From NCBI RefSeq assembly GCF_029989365.1, contig NZ_JAPRAQ010000002.1, forward strand, positions 496,001 through 560,000: a stretch of DNA of 64,000 nt, given 5' to 3'. The notes below the pieces were generated by a model, which did not search any database, was not told where the DNA came from, and saw only the letters and a program-made list of their open reading frames with translations. This DNA is from Bradyrhizobium sp. Arg816. Lineage in GTDB: Bacteria > Pseudomonadota > Alphaproteobacteria > Rhizobiales > Xanthobacteraceae. The stretch's first letter is position 1, and each line of letters starts with the position of its first letter. A program made the translations under genes and the position numbers. Shown in pieces: positions 17,272-25,371 of the stretch.

Positions 17272-17416
17272 GAAAGGGCTACGACGGGCGGCGCAAAACC
17301 CGCCCGACCGGCCTAGAATCGGCGCTCGTGCTTCCCCGGTGCTTCCCCGCGGGTAGCACGGGCGCAATCACGTCAAACAGGGAGACAAAATGTATATGCA
17401 GTTTCAAAGGGTTGAC

Positions 17417-17493
17417 TGGTCGGGGCAGCTGGATTCGAACCAACGACCTGCAGTACCCAAAACTGCCGCGCTACCAGGCTGCGCTATACCCCG
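17417..17493 (-). tRNA. tRNA-Pro(UGG)
   Basis: Read on the minus strand, the gene starts at 17493 and ends at 17417 with encoded CCA. The acceptor arms CGGGGTA and TGCCCCG pair with one G-U. The anticodon stem GCAGT/ACTGC encloses the loop TTTGGGT, giving anticodon TGG. The T arm contains GGTTCGAATCC. The 3' end points towards the accessory region on the left, the usual orientation for tRNA genes used as integration sites. Confidence 0.95.
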
Positions 17494-17581
17494 AATGTCC
17501 GGCGAGCCCCGTCGATACACGCTTCCCAAAGCGCCAGCAAGCTTTCAAGCCGCCAGCAAGGCGGCAATAACCCCGCCCGCC

Positions 17582-18064
17582 CTACTTGGTGCCGAACAGC
17601 GGGTGGCCGACCCGGTCGCCGGGACGGATGCCGTATTTCTGCGCCGTTCCCGCCACCACCTCCAGCACGGCCCGCGCGGGCCCCTGGGACGAGATGATCC
17701 TGGTCGACAGCGGCTCGGTGTTTTCGGCGATGCGCAGGATGCGGCCGTCGGCGCGAATGAAGATCATGTCGAGCGAGACGTAGGTGTTCTTCATCCACAT
17801 CGACACCTCCTGCTCGGGTTTGAAGTCGAACAGCATGCCTTTGCCGTCGGCCAGTTCCTTGCGGTACATCAGCCCGGTCTGCTTCTCCTCCTCGGTCGTG
17901 GCCATTTCAACCGAGAACACCTGCACGCCGTTCCTGGTGACGATTTCGAGCGGCTGGAAACTGGCGGCGCGCACCGGCGCGCTCGCGACGGCACAGCCGA
18001 CGACGAGGATGGCGGCCAGCCAGCCCCTTGCAATGGACCAGACGGCCTTTCGGTCAAAATTCAT
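17582..18064 (-). CDS. DUF192 family exported protein
   Basis: A 160-residue DUF192 protein. The ATG at 18064 opens a twin-basic signal segment (KAVWSIARGWLAAILVVGCA) cleaved after VRAA. The mature domain shows the family motifs EEKQTGLMYRKELADGKGML, MWMKNTYVSLDMIFI and ARAVLEVVAGTAQKYGI. The biochemical role of the family is not settled. An upstream in-frame start at 18163 adds a low-complexity extension and is unlikely. It follows the double cold-shock gene on the same strand with about 150 bases between them. This pairing recurs in rhizobia as I recall. Confidence 0.88.
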   Translation of the reverse strand: MNFDRKAVWSIARGWLAAILVVGCAVASAPVRAASFQPLEIVTRNGVQVFSVEMATTEEEKQTGLMYRKELADGKGMLFDFKPEQEVSMWMKNTYVSLDMIFIRADGRILRIAENTEPLSTRIISSQGPARAVLEVVAGTAQKYGIRPGDRVGHPLFGTK

Positions 18065-18211
18065 GGGACGGTACTCGAGGGGGCGTGGGACTGGACCAGT
18101 CCTTACGCGGCGACCGTGACAAAAGCCAGAGGCGCGCCGGACGGCCTGCGCGCCTCTTGTCACGATTGCGGGAGTTGGCGATCGGCGGCCGCTAGTGCGA
18201 CTGCAAGCTTT

Positions 18212-18871
18212 CTAGTGCGAAGAAAGCCCTGGCGATCCCGTCTCGGGATGGATCTCGGCCGCCATCATGCCCTTGGAGCCGGGCCCGAAGCGGACCAGGA
18301 CATATTGGCCGGGCCGGAGTTCGGTCATGCCGAAGCGGCGCAGCGTCTCCATGTGCACGAAGATGTCGGGCGTGCCCTCGCCGCAGGTCAGGAAGCCGAA
18401 GCCGCGCAGGCGGTTGAACCATTTGACCTGGGCCCGCTCCAGCCCGCTGGTCGCGGTGACCGTGACGTGGGTGCGCGGCGGCAGCATCTGCGCCGGATGG
18501 ATCGCGGTCGACTCGTCCATCGAGACCACCCGGAAGGCCTGGTACCCCTTGGCGCGCTGGATGCACTCGACGACGATGCGGGCGCCCTCATAGGCGGTCT
18601 GGAAACCGTCGCGCCTGAGCACGGTGACGTGCAGCAGCACGTCCGGCCAGCCATTGTCGGGAACGATGAAGCCGTAGCCCTTTGAAGCGTCGAACCATTT
18701 GATGACGCCGTGGACCTCGACGAGGTTGGCGCTGCCTTCACCAAGTCCGCTGAACGGGCTTAGCGCGCTATCGCGACCACCGCCGCCGTGCTCGCCCACA
18801 GCGGGAACTCCGATCTTCTTGGACTCAAATCCGTCCGACGACCCCATAACCCCGGACCCCACACTGCCCAT
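18212..18871 (-). CDS. double cold-shock-domain protein
   Basis: A 219-residue RNA-binding protein with two cold-shock domains. The first has VIKWFDASKGYGFIVPD and VLLHVTVL (residues about 55-120). The second has VKWFNRLRGFGFLTC and IFVHMETLRRFG (about 148-210). The first 45 residues are Gly/Ser-rich and probably disordered. CSD proteins bind single-stranded RNA and melt structure in the cytoplasm. In the alphaproteobacteria the tandem-CSD form is common (CspD-like), usually expressed in stationary phase; that regulation is not visible here. Alternative starts exist at nearby Met codons in the Gly-rich leader. Confidence 0.92.
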   Translation of the reverse strand: MGSVGSGVMGSSDGFESKKIGVPAVGEHGGGGRDSALSPFSGLGEGSANLVEVHGVIKWFDASKGYGFIVPDNGWPDVLLHVTVLRRDGFQTAYEGARIVVECIQRAKGYQAFRVVSMDESTAIHPAQMLPPRTHVTVTATSGLERAQVKWFNRLRGFGFLTCGEGTPDIFVHMETLRRFGMTELRPGQYVLVRFGPGSKGMMAAEIHPETGSPGLSSH

Positions 18872-19046
18872 TGCAACCCGCCTCAGCGGCGGCGTCGAAT
18901 CACGCGTCTTAAGAGAATATTCTCAATTCGACGCGATGCGAATCTTTCGACTCAAAAGATAACACTCCCGGTTGCGAGGCATAGATAAAAAAGAGATTCG
19001 CCGGAACCTATGAACAGCTTGCACAGCCGCGAATCAAATTGATGCC

Positions 19047-19847
19047 TCAATTTGCGACAAAGGGCCCGAGAGTCTCGCCGATGTCGTGGCGGATGACGAG
19101 ATCGGCGATGTCGTCCTGATCGGTCGGCTCGCGATTGATGATCACCAGACGCGCACCGGCGTTCTTCGCCATCATCGGAAAGCCTGCCGCCGGCCACACC
19201 ACGAGCGAGGAACCGATCGCGATGAAGAGGTCGCAGGCTTGCGACAGCGCGGTCGCGCGCTGCATTTCGTCGTCGGGCATCATCTGGCCGAACGAGATCG
19301 TCGCGGTCTTCACCGGCTCGTCGCACGCGGTGCAGTTGGGTGCGCCGCCATCTTCGTCGAAGCGGCGCTTCACCCAGTCGAGCTGATAGGCCTGCCCGCA
19401 TCCGATGCAACGCGCATAAGTGGTATTGCCGTGAAGCTCGATGACGTGCTCGGCGGCAAAGCCCGAGGCCTGGTGCAGATTGTCGATGTTCTGGGTGATG
19501 ACGGCGGGAATCTTGCCGGCGCGGTAGAGCGAGGCGAGCGCGCGATGACCGCGGCCGGGCCTGGCCGCGGCAAAGACAGATTCCATCGCAAAGCGGCGGC
19601 GCCAGGATTCGTCGCGAGCTTCCTGGCTGGCGACGAATTCGTCGAACGGGATCGGACGGTTGCGCGTCCAAATTCCACCCGGCGAGCGGAAGTCCGGGAT
19701 GCCGCATTTGGTGGAGATGCCCGCGCCGGTGAACGGCACGATGGTCCTGGAGTCGGCGATCATGTCGCCGAGTCGCTCGACGCCGCTGCGAAGATCCGAT
19801 GCAATCACTTGCGGCCCCCCGGGTTGACCTTGCGCCAGCCGCACCAT
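19047..19847 (-). CDS. Sir2-family NAD-dependent protein deacetylase
   Basis: A 266-residue sirtuin that removes acyl groups from lysine using NAD. It shows GAGIS (41-45), the GIPDFRSPGGIW loop, TQNIDNLH, the catalytic His in ELHG, and two zinc-binding pairs CIGC and CTAC. The nucleotide-binding GSSLVVWPAAGFP and VIINREPT near the end complete the fold. Length and motifs fit class III/U bacterial CobB-like enzymes. It is monocistronic, transcribed away from the small gene at 20094. Confidence 0.95.
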   Translation of the reverse strand: MVRLAQGQPGGPQVIASDLRSGVERLGDMIADSRTIVPFTGAGISTKCGIPDFRSPGGIWTRNRPIPFDEFVASQEARDESWRRRFAMESVFAAARPGRGHRALASLYRAGKIPAVITQNIDNLHQASGFAAEHVIELHGNTTYARCIGCGQAYQLDWVKRRFDEDGGAPNCTACDEPVKTATISFGQMMPDDEMQRATALSQACDLFIAIGSSLVVWPAAGFPMMAKNAGARLVIINREPTDQDDIADLVIRHDIGETLGPFVAN

Positions 19848-20043
19848 GCGCCCGCGACAAGATCGTTGACGCTGTTATCCACTGCCGCGCAAGAATCACG
19901 CAAGCCGCGGTGGGTAATTTTTTCCGACCTTCGCTTATCACAATCCTGCAATGCCTCCTCCCCATTGACGCCCCAATCAGAAGCGCCAATGCATGTGTTA
20001 ACGCGACTCAACGTGATTGCGGCGGCAGTGCTTGAGTTCGGCC

Positions 20044-20074
20044 GTGCACACATATTGAAGTGCACACATACTGA
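20044..20074. repeat. two 15-bp direct repeats upstream of 20094 gene
   Basis: GTGCACACATATTGA (20044-20058) is followed after one base by GTGCACACATACTGA (20060-20074), a 14 of 15 match with a 16-bp period, 20 bases before the start of the small gene at 20094. It could be a regulator site, or slippage. Confidence 0.5.
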
Positions 20075-20093
20075 CGTGTAGAGGGGATTTGAC

Positions 20094-20258
20094 ATGACCG
20101 AAGACGAACAACGCAAAATCCGCGAACGCGAAGAGATCGCCGCCCGTGTCGCCGCCTTCCGTGCCACGCAGGAAAAATTCCAGCGCGAGCGCGAGGAGTA
20201 TTTCGTCTCGACGCTCGACAATGCGCGCAAGGCTGAGCGGCCCTCGCTCTGGCCCTAA
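20094..20258 (+). CDS. small charged helical protein, 54 aa
   Basis: A very hydrophilic helical peptide (TEDEQRKIREREEIAARVAA, then FQREREEYFVSTL) with GAGGGG seven bases before the ATG at 20094. The length and the alternating Glu/Arg pattern suggest a single long helix or coiled coil. I recall near-identical small proteins in Bradyrhizobium, of unknown function. It is followed by a strong bidirectional terminator and faces the convergent exported gene at 20328-20612. Confidence 0.75.
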   Translation: MTEDEQRKIREREEIAARVAAFRATQEKFQREREEYFVSTLDNARKAERPSLWP

Positions 20259-20282
20259 GCCATCTCCGGATCGCCACGCATG

Positions 20283-20316
20283 AAAAAAGCCCGGAGCATC
20301 GCTCCGGGCTTTTCAC
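20283..20316. terminator. bidirectional Rho-independent terminator
   Basis: A perfect 10-bp stem, AGCCCGGAGC with GCTCCGGGCT and a 3-base loop. It is flanked by an A-run on the left and a T-run on the right, so it can stop both the plus-strand gene ending at 20258 and the minus-strand gene ending at 20328. Confidence 0.9.
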
Positions 20317-20327
20317 TTGGTCAGCCG

Positions 20328-20612
20328 TTACCAGCCGCGATAGTAGTGGCGGCGGTGGTAGTACGGCCCATCGCCGTAATAGGCGTACGGGCCAGGGCTG
20401 TAATAGGCGGGCCCGCCATAATAGCCGTAGCCCGGACCGTAGCCGTACGGATGCGACGCTGCGACCGCGCCTGCGGTAATCGCGCCGGCGGCGAGGCCGA
20501 ATGCGAGGCCCGGGCCAATGCCGCGACCACGCGCCTCTGCAGGCGCAGGTGCCGCAACCGCGGTCACGCCGACGGCGGCAACGGTGGCCAGAACTGCCAG
20601 TGTCTTCTTCAT
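20328..20612 (-). CDS. exported Gly/Tyr-rich protein, 94 aa
   Basis: The signal peptide KKTLAVLATVAAVGVTAVAA, cleaved before PAEA, is followed by a hydrophobic Gly/Ala stretch (GLAFGLAAGAITAGAVAA) and a Tyr/Gly/Pro-rich tail (repeated GYYGGPAYYS-like units) ending in HRRHYYRGW. Such proteins are common in rhizobia and are thought to be envelope or secreted components; no activity is known. The start at 20612 is fixed by GGAGGAG just upstream and by the signal peptide. Confidence 0.85.
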   Translation of the reverse strand: MKKTLAVLATVAAVGVTAVAAPAPAEARGRGIGPGLAFGLAAGAITAGAVAASHPYGYGPGYGYYGGPAYYSPGPYAYYGDGPYYHRRHYYRGW

Positions 20613-20787
20613 GACTCTCCTCCTTCGCGTCTCGCAGGGACAACGTCGGGGGCCCGCGATGGTTGCGCGCAGGAGTGGAACCCGGGCGGCACAAAAATAT
20701 CGGCACGAGTGGAACGAATGCGCGTTCCGCGGTTTTCTTCTTTGAGTGCGGAAGCCTCCGCTATCCGGTAGAGGCGACAGCATGAAG

Positions 20788-20826
20788 ACCCCGTCAGCAT
20801 CTCCGCGATGCTGGCGGGGTTTTTGG
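20788..20826 (+). terminator. hairpin with T-tract upstream of 20858 gene
   Basis: A 14-bp stem (ACCCCGTCAGCATC with GATGCTGGCGGGGT, one G-U) followed by TTTTTGG. It lies between two divergent genes, 32 bases before the plus-strand start at 20858, so it terminates something short: a small RNA or the leader of the downstream gene. Confidence 0.75.
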
Positions 20827-20857
20827 TTTCAGCGAAAGAAAATGGCAGCAGACATCA

Positions 20858-21124
20858 ATGGCTGCCAACGGGACGGACGCCGAGGAGGACACATTGCCGC
20901 TATCCGCTTTGCTGGGGCGCATCCGCAGGCTCGTTCCCAAATCGCGCGACCAGCATTACGACGAGATCGTCCGCAACTTCGGCGTCGGCGCGCTACGCCC
21001 GCCGCCGACGCCGATGAGCGACGGCGAGCTGGCGCGGGCCATCGCCGAGTTCCTCAAGGAGCAGCCGTCGAGCGCGTCGGTTGCGACCCTCGGCCGGCGG
21101 CTGGACCCCTCCTCTCCGCTGTAA
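20858..21124 (+). CDS. hypothetical protein, 88 aa
   Basis: A small soluble protein with an acidic start and two helices (LSALLGRIRRLVPKSRDQHY; GELARAIAEFLKEQP) separated by a Pro-rich stretch (LRPPPTPM). No family is recognised. An intrinsic terminator stands directly in front of it. It is followed by a further tiny membrane-type gene at 21204. Confidence 0.6.
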   Translation: MAANGTDAEEDTLPLSALLGRIRRLVPKSRDQHYDEIVRNFGVGALRPPPTPMSDGELARAIAEFLKEQPSSASVATLGRRLDPSSPL

Positions 21125-21203
21125 GCCAGCTTGTTTTCTCGCGGGTAGGGAACAAATGTTTCGCGCGCACGTTGAGCCCTCTTCACGCAAGAAGGGACCC
21201 GAC

Positions 21204-21329
21204 ATGCCCGCGTGGCTTGAAATTCTGCTCAACCTGTCCGGCTATGCCGGCTTCGTCGCGCTTGCGCGCCGCGGCACCGCGTGCCCGGGCCATTCCGCCG
21301 ACGATCGCAGCTATGGTGACGAGCGCTAA
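21204..21329 (+). CDS. tiny hydrophobic protein, 41 aa
   Basis: The ATG at 21204 opens PAWLEILLNLSGYAGFVALA, one hydrophobic helix likely to insert in the membrane, followed by a short polar tail. The GAAGGGACC upstream can serve as a ribosome site. I recall similar short proteins in Bradyrhizobium. It ends within four bases of the convergent gene at 21326. Confidence 0.5.
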   Translation: MPAWLEILLNLSGYAGFVALARRGTACPGHSADDRSYGDER

Positions 21330-21523
21330 TTGGTGTGAGGCGCGTGGCCTGCCGTGCGCACCAGCCTGTCGGCCTTGACCGCGACGCGCGTGTCCTCGAG
21401 TTGCGGCCGCAGCGAGAAGCTGATCACCACGAAGGCGAGGCAGAACAGCGAGCCGACGACGGCGACGCGCCGGTAGGTGTGGCGGTCGCCCTGGAAAAAG
21501 GATGGTTCTGAAAAAGGTGTCAT
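21326..21523 (-). CDS. small single-pass membrane protein, 65 aa
   Basis: After about 20 polar residues, one strong hydrophobic segment (RVAVVGSLFCLAFVVISFSL) is followed by a charged tail rich in Arg and Val. The topology is probably N-in with the tail in the periplasm. The family is unknown but the pattern is clearly coding. It shares its 3' end with the convergent 41-residue gene. Confidence 0.65.
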   Translation of the reverse strand: MTPFSEPSFFQGDRHTYRRVAVVGSLFCLAFVVISFSLRPQLEDTRVAVKADRLVRTAGHAPHTN

Positions 21524-21762
21524 GCAAACGTGCTCGTTGGCAAAGTCGTTTCTTGTCCTTGTCAGACACCTATCCCAAGCAGCGGCAAGCGCAACGCGAT
21601 TGGGGTTTTAACCTAACCGAATAGGGTTATCGGCTTTCCCGCAAATTTTCGTTAGGAGTTTGCGCAAGGCTTGAGACATCTGCTCTTGAGATCCCGGCGC
21701 GCCGCTTCAGACCACGTCACCAAAACTCCTGGACAGGTACGGCTTTGTTCCAGCTTCGCCTG

Positions 21763-21821
21763 CATTTCGTTCTCGAAGAACGAATCGGAATCGAAGAAAT
21801 CGGCGCGGAGCGTCTCTTAAC
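21763..21821. repeat. 59-bp dispersed repeat, copy 1
   Basis: It matches 22122-22180 at 50 of 59 positions. It begins with an inverted repeat TTCGTTCT-CGA-AGAACGAA. The minus strand can encode RADFFDSDSFFENEMQ, and the second copy RADLLDSDSFFANEME, so it may be a decayed coding duplication. Confidence 0.7.
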
Positions 21822-22121
21822 AAGTGGTGTGGATCGCCGCGAAAGCGAACGCGCGATCGCAGCGAAGGTCCGATCACTCGGTGTCGTCGGGCTTCGGTGG
21901 GAGGCACCGAGGGCCCGCCTTTGCGGAGCCGCGTGTGCCTGTCGGACCAGAACACTTTGACGATCTCGGCAAGAAACCAGCACGCATCCATGTCGCTCTC
22001 CCTCGCTTCATTCGATAGCGAGGACATGAGGGCTGGATCGTGCGAAGCATCACGCGCACGCGCGGCAACGAGGCCTGTCCCGCATCGACACAGAAGCCAC
22101 GCCTTGTTCTGCATCCGACTC

Positions 22122-22180
22122 CATTTCGTTCGCAAAGAACGAATCGGAGTCGAGCAAATCAGCGCGGCGCGACTCCTAAC
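22122..22180. repeat. 59-bp dispersed repeat, copy 2
   Basis: The second copy of the unit at 21763-21821, same orientation, 359 bp further on. The inverted repeat TTCGTTC-GCAAA-GAACGAA at its left is retained, although the loop differs. Nothing else in the 21,530-22,290 stretch looks like a conserved gene. Confidence 0.7.
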
Positions 22181-22295
22181 GATCGATGAAGGCGCGCGCC
22201 GTCACGGCTTCACCGGCAAGATTTTCAACGGCAGGATTTTCAACGGCGAGCGAGATCGCGTTTACTGGGTCGCCGTCGTGGCCCGCCAGCGCGCC

Positions 22296-22433
22296 TCACG
22301 CCGCTCGCTTGGCGTTGCTCTTCTCGGAAAAACATTCGAGGATCTGGATGCGGAGCTCTTCGGCGGCCGGCCCCTCGACCTTCCTCAGCTGGTTCCAGAG
22401 CCTGATCACTTCGCGCTGTTTCTCGATGGTCAT
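22296..22433 (-). CDS. small helical protein, 45 aa
   Basis: The ATG at 22433 is preceded by GGAGGTGACG, an excellent ribosome site. The product (TIEKQREVIRLWNQLRKVEG, then AAEELRIQILECFSEK) is a charged amphipathic helix pair with well-behaved codon use. No family is recognised. Longer frames overlapping it in the other frames are shadows. It is probably a genuine small gene. Confidence 0.6.
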   Translation of the reverse strand: MTIEKQREVIRLWNQLRKVEGPAAEELRIQILECFSEKSNAKRAA

Positions 22434-22694
22434 GCGTCACCTCCAACGTGATGACCGACTAGAACAAAATGAGAACAAAAAGTCCAGCCCTCGCGCGCGA
22501 TTTCCCACGCATATCGCCTTGAACTCGACGGGCGCAGCGCGGAGCGTGGAAACTGGGGATTTCCGCGCCCACTCGCGTGGAAAGCCGTCTGACGAACACT
22601 CCGTCGCCACAGCGCGGTTGCTTTTTGGGTTTTCAACCTTAAGTTCGAGGCGCTGGCGGCAAGGCGCTGAAATCCCATCGCCGCCGGCCAAGAG

Positions 22695-22727
22695 AGCCCC
22701 GTGCGCAAGCGCGGGGTTTTTCTTTTG
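22695..22727 (+). terminator. Rho-independent terminator
   Basis: The stem CCCCGTGC with GCGCGGGG (one G-U) around GCAA is followed by TTTTTCTTTT. It lies 48 bases before the GTG start at 22775, with no plus-strand gene clearly ending upstream. Confidence 0.75.
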
Positions 22728-22774
22728 GGAACGCGCCGTCGCCCTCGCCGTTAGCCATTCCGGAGCGAGGGACC

Positions 22775-23002
22775 GTGATCAGGAAATTCTACGCCGTCGA
22801 GGTGGTTCGTCAGATCGAGGAGACCGTGGAGATCATGGTCGAGGCACCGGATGAGACCACGGCGCACGATGCGGCGCTTGCGCACCTGAAGGCGCGCGGC
22901 TCCGAATATCAGTGGCTCAATCCCAAATGCGAATTCATCGTCTGGCGCGAGCGCCAGATCGATCCGCCGGCGATCATCGATGTGTCGGTGTCGCCGGAGT
23001 AG
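22775..23002 (+). CDS. hypothetical protein, 75 aa
   Basis: It starts at GTG 22775 with GAGG six bases upstream. The sequence (FYAVEVVRQIEETVEIMVEA, then ETTAHDAALAHLKARGSEYQ) shows an alternating beta strand, then helix, then strand with a Trp-containing end (CEFIVWRERQID). It looks like a small alpha/beta domain of the kind seen in DpnD/PcfM-like short proteins, which is a weak resemblance only. It is followed by a terminator at 23089. Confidence 0.65.
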   Translation: MIRKFYAVEVVRQIEETVEIMVEAPDETTAHDAALAHLKARGSEYQWLNPKCEFIVWRERQIDPPAIIDVSVSPE

Positions 23003-23088
23003 CGGCCGGAACGAATGTCCCCGCCCCGCGTTGTCGGGCCGAGTTCAGTGGTGCTGGCGGCTGTGCGACGCGGCTGTCCAGCTTTGAA

Positions 23089-23120
23089 AAGCCCCGGTCC
23101 CCAACGCCGGGGTTTTTCTT
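23089..23120 (+). terminator. Rho-independent terminator
   Basis: CCCCGG (23092-23097) pairs with CCGGGG (23107-23112), followed by TTTTTCTTTG. It terminates the gene ending at 23002. Confidence 0.8.
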
Positions 23121-23296
23121 TGTCGCGCCTCGAACAACAAGGCAGCAAACAACAAAGCAGCCACACGGGCGTTACACCGGGTGGCTGCTTTGACGACTGT
23201 CAGCTCCGCGCAAGATTCCGTCGCCGTGATCTCAACCGCCGGACGCCGGGCAACGTTCCGGCGCGCGGCAAATTTCTGTGCGGCCTTTGTTGACCG

Positions 23297-23473
23297 TCAG
23301 ACCGGCAAATTGTCGTTCAGCCCCGGCGGGACTTCGCCTTGCGCGGCCCGCTCAGCGAGAAGCATCTTTTCGGCCTCATACCAGAAAGTGTCCATCCTCC
23401 CCGCGGGCTCGCCGGCTTCCCGCCAGAGATGATAGGCGCGGTCCCGGATCTGTTCCTCGCTCAGACTGGCCAT
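23297..23473 (-). CDS. DUF2934 family protein
   Basis: A 58-residue protein containing the DUF2934 signature: EEQIRDRAYHLWREAGEPAG followed by a Trp-containing helix that ends in AEKMLLAE. The ATG at 23473 is chosen because the family begins here; the frame extends to 23497 without homology. The function is unknown, but rhizobia carry many copies. It is monocistronic on the minus strand, upstream of the HU gene in genomic order but separated from it by more than 100 bases. Confidence 0.85.
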   Translation of the reverse strand: MASLSEEQIRDRAYHLWREAGEPAGRMDTFWYEAEKMLLAERAAQGEVPPGLNDNLPV

Positions 23474-23590
23474 GTGACGTCTCCCTTTGGGAAGCAAAGC
23501 CTGACGACGCCCGAGAGTTCCTTGTCCGTGTCCAGCACACCAGCCGGCGGTCGTTGCGGCGCTCCGCGCCGCGACGACGTCGCGGGCCGC

Positions 23591-23887
23591 TTAGACGGAG
23601 TCCTTGGCCACCTTCAGCGGCGAGGCCTTCACCGACTTGCTCGCCGGCTTCGCCGCGAACTGCATCGGCTCCTTGGTGAAGGGATTGACGCCCATGCGGG
23701 CTTCGGTCGCCGGCTTGTTCACGACCGACATCTTGACGAAGCCGGGAATGACGAACTCGCCGGACTCGTTGAGCTCCTTGTAGCCGACCGTCGCCATGTA
23801 CTCGATGACCGACTTCACGTCGTTCTTCGACAGCTGCGTGCCCTCGGCAATTGCATCAATCAATTGAGTTTTCGTCATCTTCGCCAT
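23591..23887 (-). CDS. HU family DNA-binding protein
   Basis: A 98-residue nucleoid protein that bends and compacts DNA. N-terminal dimerisation helices (TKTQLIDAIAEGTQLSKNDV) are followed by the beta-ribbon arm with the family signature ARMGVNPFTKEP. The C-terminus is extended by a Lys/Ala/Ser tail, a little longer than the usual 90 residues. The core Gly of the ribbon turn (VIPGFVKMSV) is present. This divergent type, with MAKMTKTQLI at its start, is common as an extra HU paralogue in Bradyrhizobium. Confidence 0.93.
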   Translation of the reverse strand: MAKMTKTQLIDAIAEGTQLSKNDVKSVIEYMATVGYKELNESGEFVIPGFVKMSVVNKPATEARMGVNPFTKEPMQFAAKPASKSVKASPLKVAKDSV

Positions 23888-24146
23888 GTCTGAATTCCTT
23901 TTGTGCGGGCGAGCAAATCCTGCTCAGGACGCGGCTGAACCACGCAAGTGTGATGCCGATTCACGCCGGAGGTCATGAAGTCACGGGGCTTAGAACCCAT
24001 TGAGGCCCAAAACACAAGCATGCCTTGTGCGGGGGTTCCACCCCTTACCGTGAAAGTGTCGCGGCATGCTGCCGCGCTGGCTTTGAACCATTCTGCCGCT
24101 GGCGCGTCTAACTAATTGAAGTCCCCAAGCTTCACCCCCATCAGCG

Positions 24147-24180
24147 AGCCCCGCTTCCCCCAGGCGGGGCTTTCGCTTTT
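24147..24180 (+). terminator. hairpin with T-rich tail upstream of 24239 gene
   Basis: AGCCCCGC (24147-24154) pairs perfectly with GCGGGGCT (24164-24171), followed by TTCGCTTTT. It stands 60 bases before the start at 24239 with no obvious gene ending just upstream. Confidence 0.65.
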
Positions 24181-24238
24181 GGTTGCCTCGTGGAGCGCGC
24201 CGGCTGGTATATGGTCGGATGTTTCTCGTGAGGGGCTG

Positions 24239-24733
24239 ATGAAGATTGCCATTGTTATCGCCGGCCTGATCGTCGTTGCGGTCGCCGCCCTGGTCGCCAT
24301 CCAGCCGGAGTTTTTGAAGCCTGCGTCTCTGGCGCAGGTCAAGAAATCCGACATCTTCGGCTTTTCGCCCGGGATGACATTCGAGGAGACCAACAAGCTC
24401 GTCACGCAACGTCACTACCGCTGCCGACAGGGTCGAGCTTCGTACATCCTCGAATGCGAAATCAACGGCGCCAAGGTCACGGTCTATAATGACGACGTCG
24501 ACGCCGGCCACCCCATCCGGCGCGTCAATGCCGAGTTGAACAATCCGGGGCCGCAGGACGCGGCCGTCAAATCGATCTCCGACCAGTTCAACGCCCGGCC
24601 GACCAGGGACGCCGGCGGGGGATGGACGTGGATCGTCGGCCGTGGGCTCAAGCTGAGCTACGACGGAAACGCCTTGAAGCTCGTGGACGAGGCCTGGGAT
24701 AACAGGCTTCGCAACGACGAAGCCAAGCGCTAG
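24239..24733 (+). CDS. membrane-anchored or exported hypothetical protein
   Basis: A 164-residue protein with an N-terminal hydrophobic helix (IAIVIAGLIVVAVAALVAI), probably an uncleaved anchor, and a periplasmic domain. The domain contains KSDIFGFSPGMTFEETNKLV, a pattern seen in small SmpA/OmlA-like or BamE-like folds in which GMT is followed by a helix. That resemblance is inference. Two Cys residues (RCRQ, LECE) could form a disulphide. GAGGGG precedes the start. It appears to be monocistronic. Confidence 0.65.
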   Translation: MKIAIVIAGLIVVAVAALVAIQPEFLKPASLAQVKKSDIFGFSPGMTFEETNKLVTQRHYRCRQGRASYILECEINGAKVTVYNDDVDAGHPIRRVNAELNNPGPQDAAVKSISDQFNARPTRDAGGGWTWIVGRGLKLSYDGNALKLVDEAWDNRLRNDEAKR

Positions 24734-24896
24734 CCGCGCTGCGCCGAAATGAGCGGACCGTCATCGCAATCCGGTTATCCCCAGCCAACGCGTCACCTCA
24801 TCGTGAAACCTGCGGCCCGGCACACCTTGTTGAGACTTCGGTAACCTAACCCATCCACTCTCCCCGCCAGTATCGTTGCGTTGGAGTAAACCCACA

Positions 24897-25199
24897 GTGC
24901 TGAATTTTGACGAGCTGCGTGAACTCGCGGCAGATGTTCGCGTGTTTGTTGACATCGCCGAGGACAAGGCCGAAGCGCTCAAGGCCGTCATCGCGGCCTA
25001 CGACGTGGTGCTGGCGATCTTCCCCTCGCAGGAGGGCATGGGCCTCCACGTCATCAAGGGCAAAGAGATCCTGAACAGAATCGCGAACTCACGGACCCAT
25101 ACGACCTACAGTCATACCGCGATTGCGGTCCCTGACCTGGAGCATGCCGAAGTGCTCAAATATCTGACGGCCCCCGTCGAGCAGCGGGTCGCAGCCTAG
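24897..25199 (+). CDS. hypothetical protein, 100 aa, parent of decayed copies
   Basis: It starts at GTG 24897 with GGAG upstream. It contains FDELRELAADVRVFVDIAED and a small alpha/beta pattern (AAYDVVLAIFPSQEGMGLHV). The last 30 residues (HTAIAVPDLEHAEVLKYLTA, then PVEQRVAA) recur as fragments at 26340-26418 and 27148-27229, each reading in the same frame logic. No family is recognised. Confidence 0.7.
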   Translation: MLNFDELRELAADVRVFVDIAEDKAEALKAVIAAYDVVLAIFPSQEGMGLHVIKGKEILNRIANSRTHTTYSHTAIAVPDLEHAEVLKYLTAPVEQRVAA

Positions 25200-25371
25200 C
25201 TGCAGGCGAGCGTCCAGCAGCGTTTTCTTCATACGCGATAGCTCTCGGCAATGCCGGGGCGGTTCAGCTCGTGCGCCCCGGCGACCGCGCACTCAATTCG
25301 TTCACCCTATGGATCCGGCCTGCCAAAGCCCGCTATAGAGAAGGGCTGCCAAAAGGCATCAGGAGAAAGCG

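Noticed and set aside
17390-18685. A long plus-strand frame over the DUF192 and cold-shock genes
   Set aside because: Both recognised proteins are on the minus strand; the plus frame is Arg/His/Gly-rich shadow.
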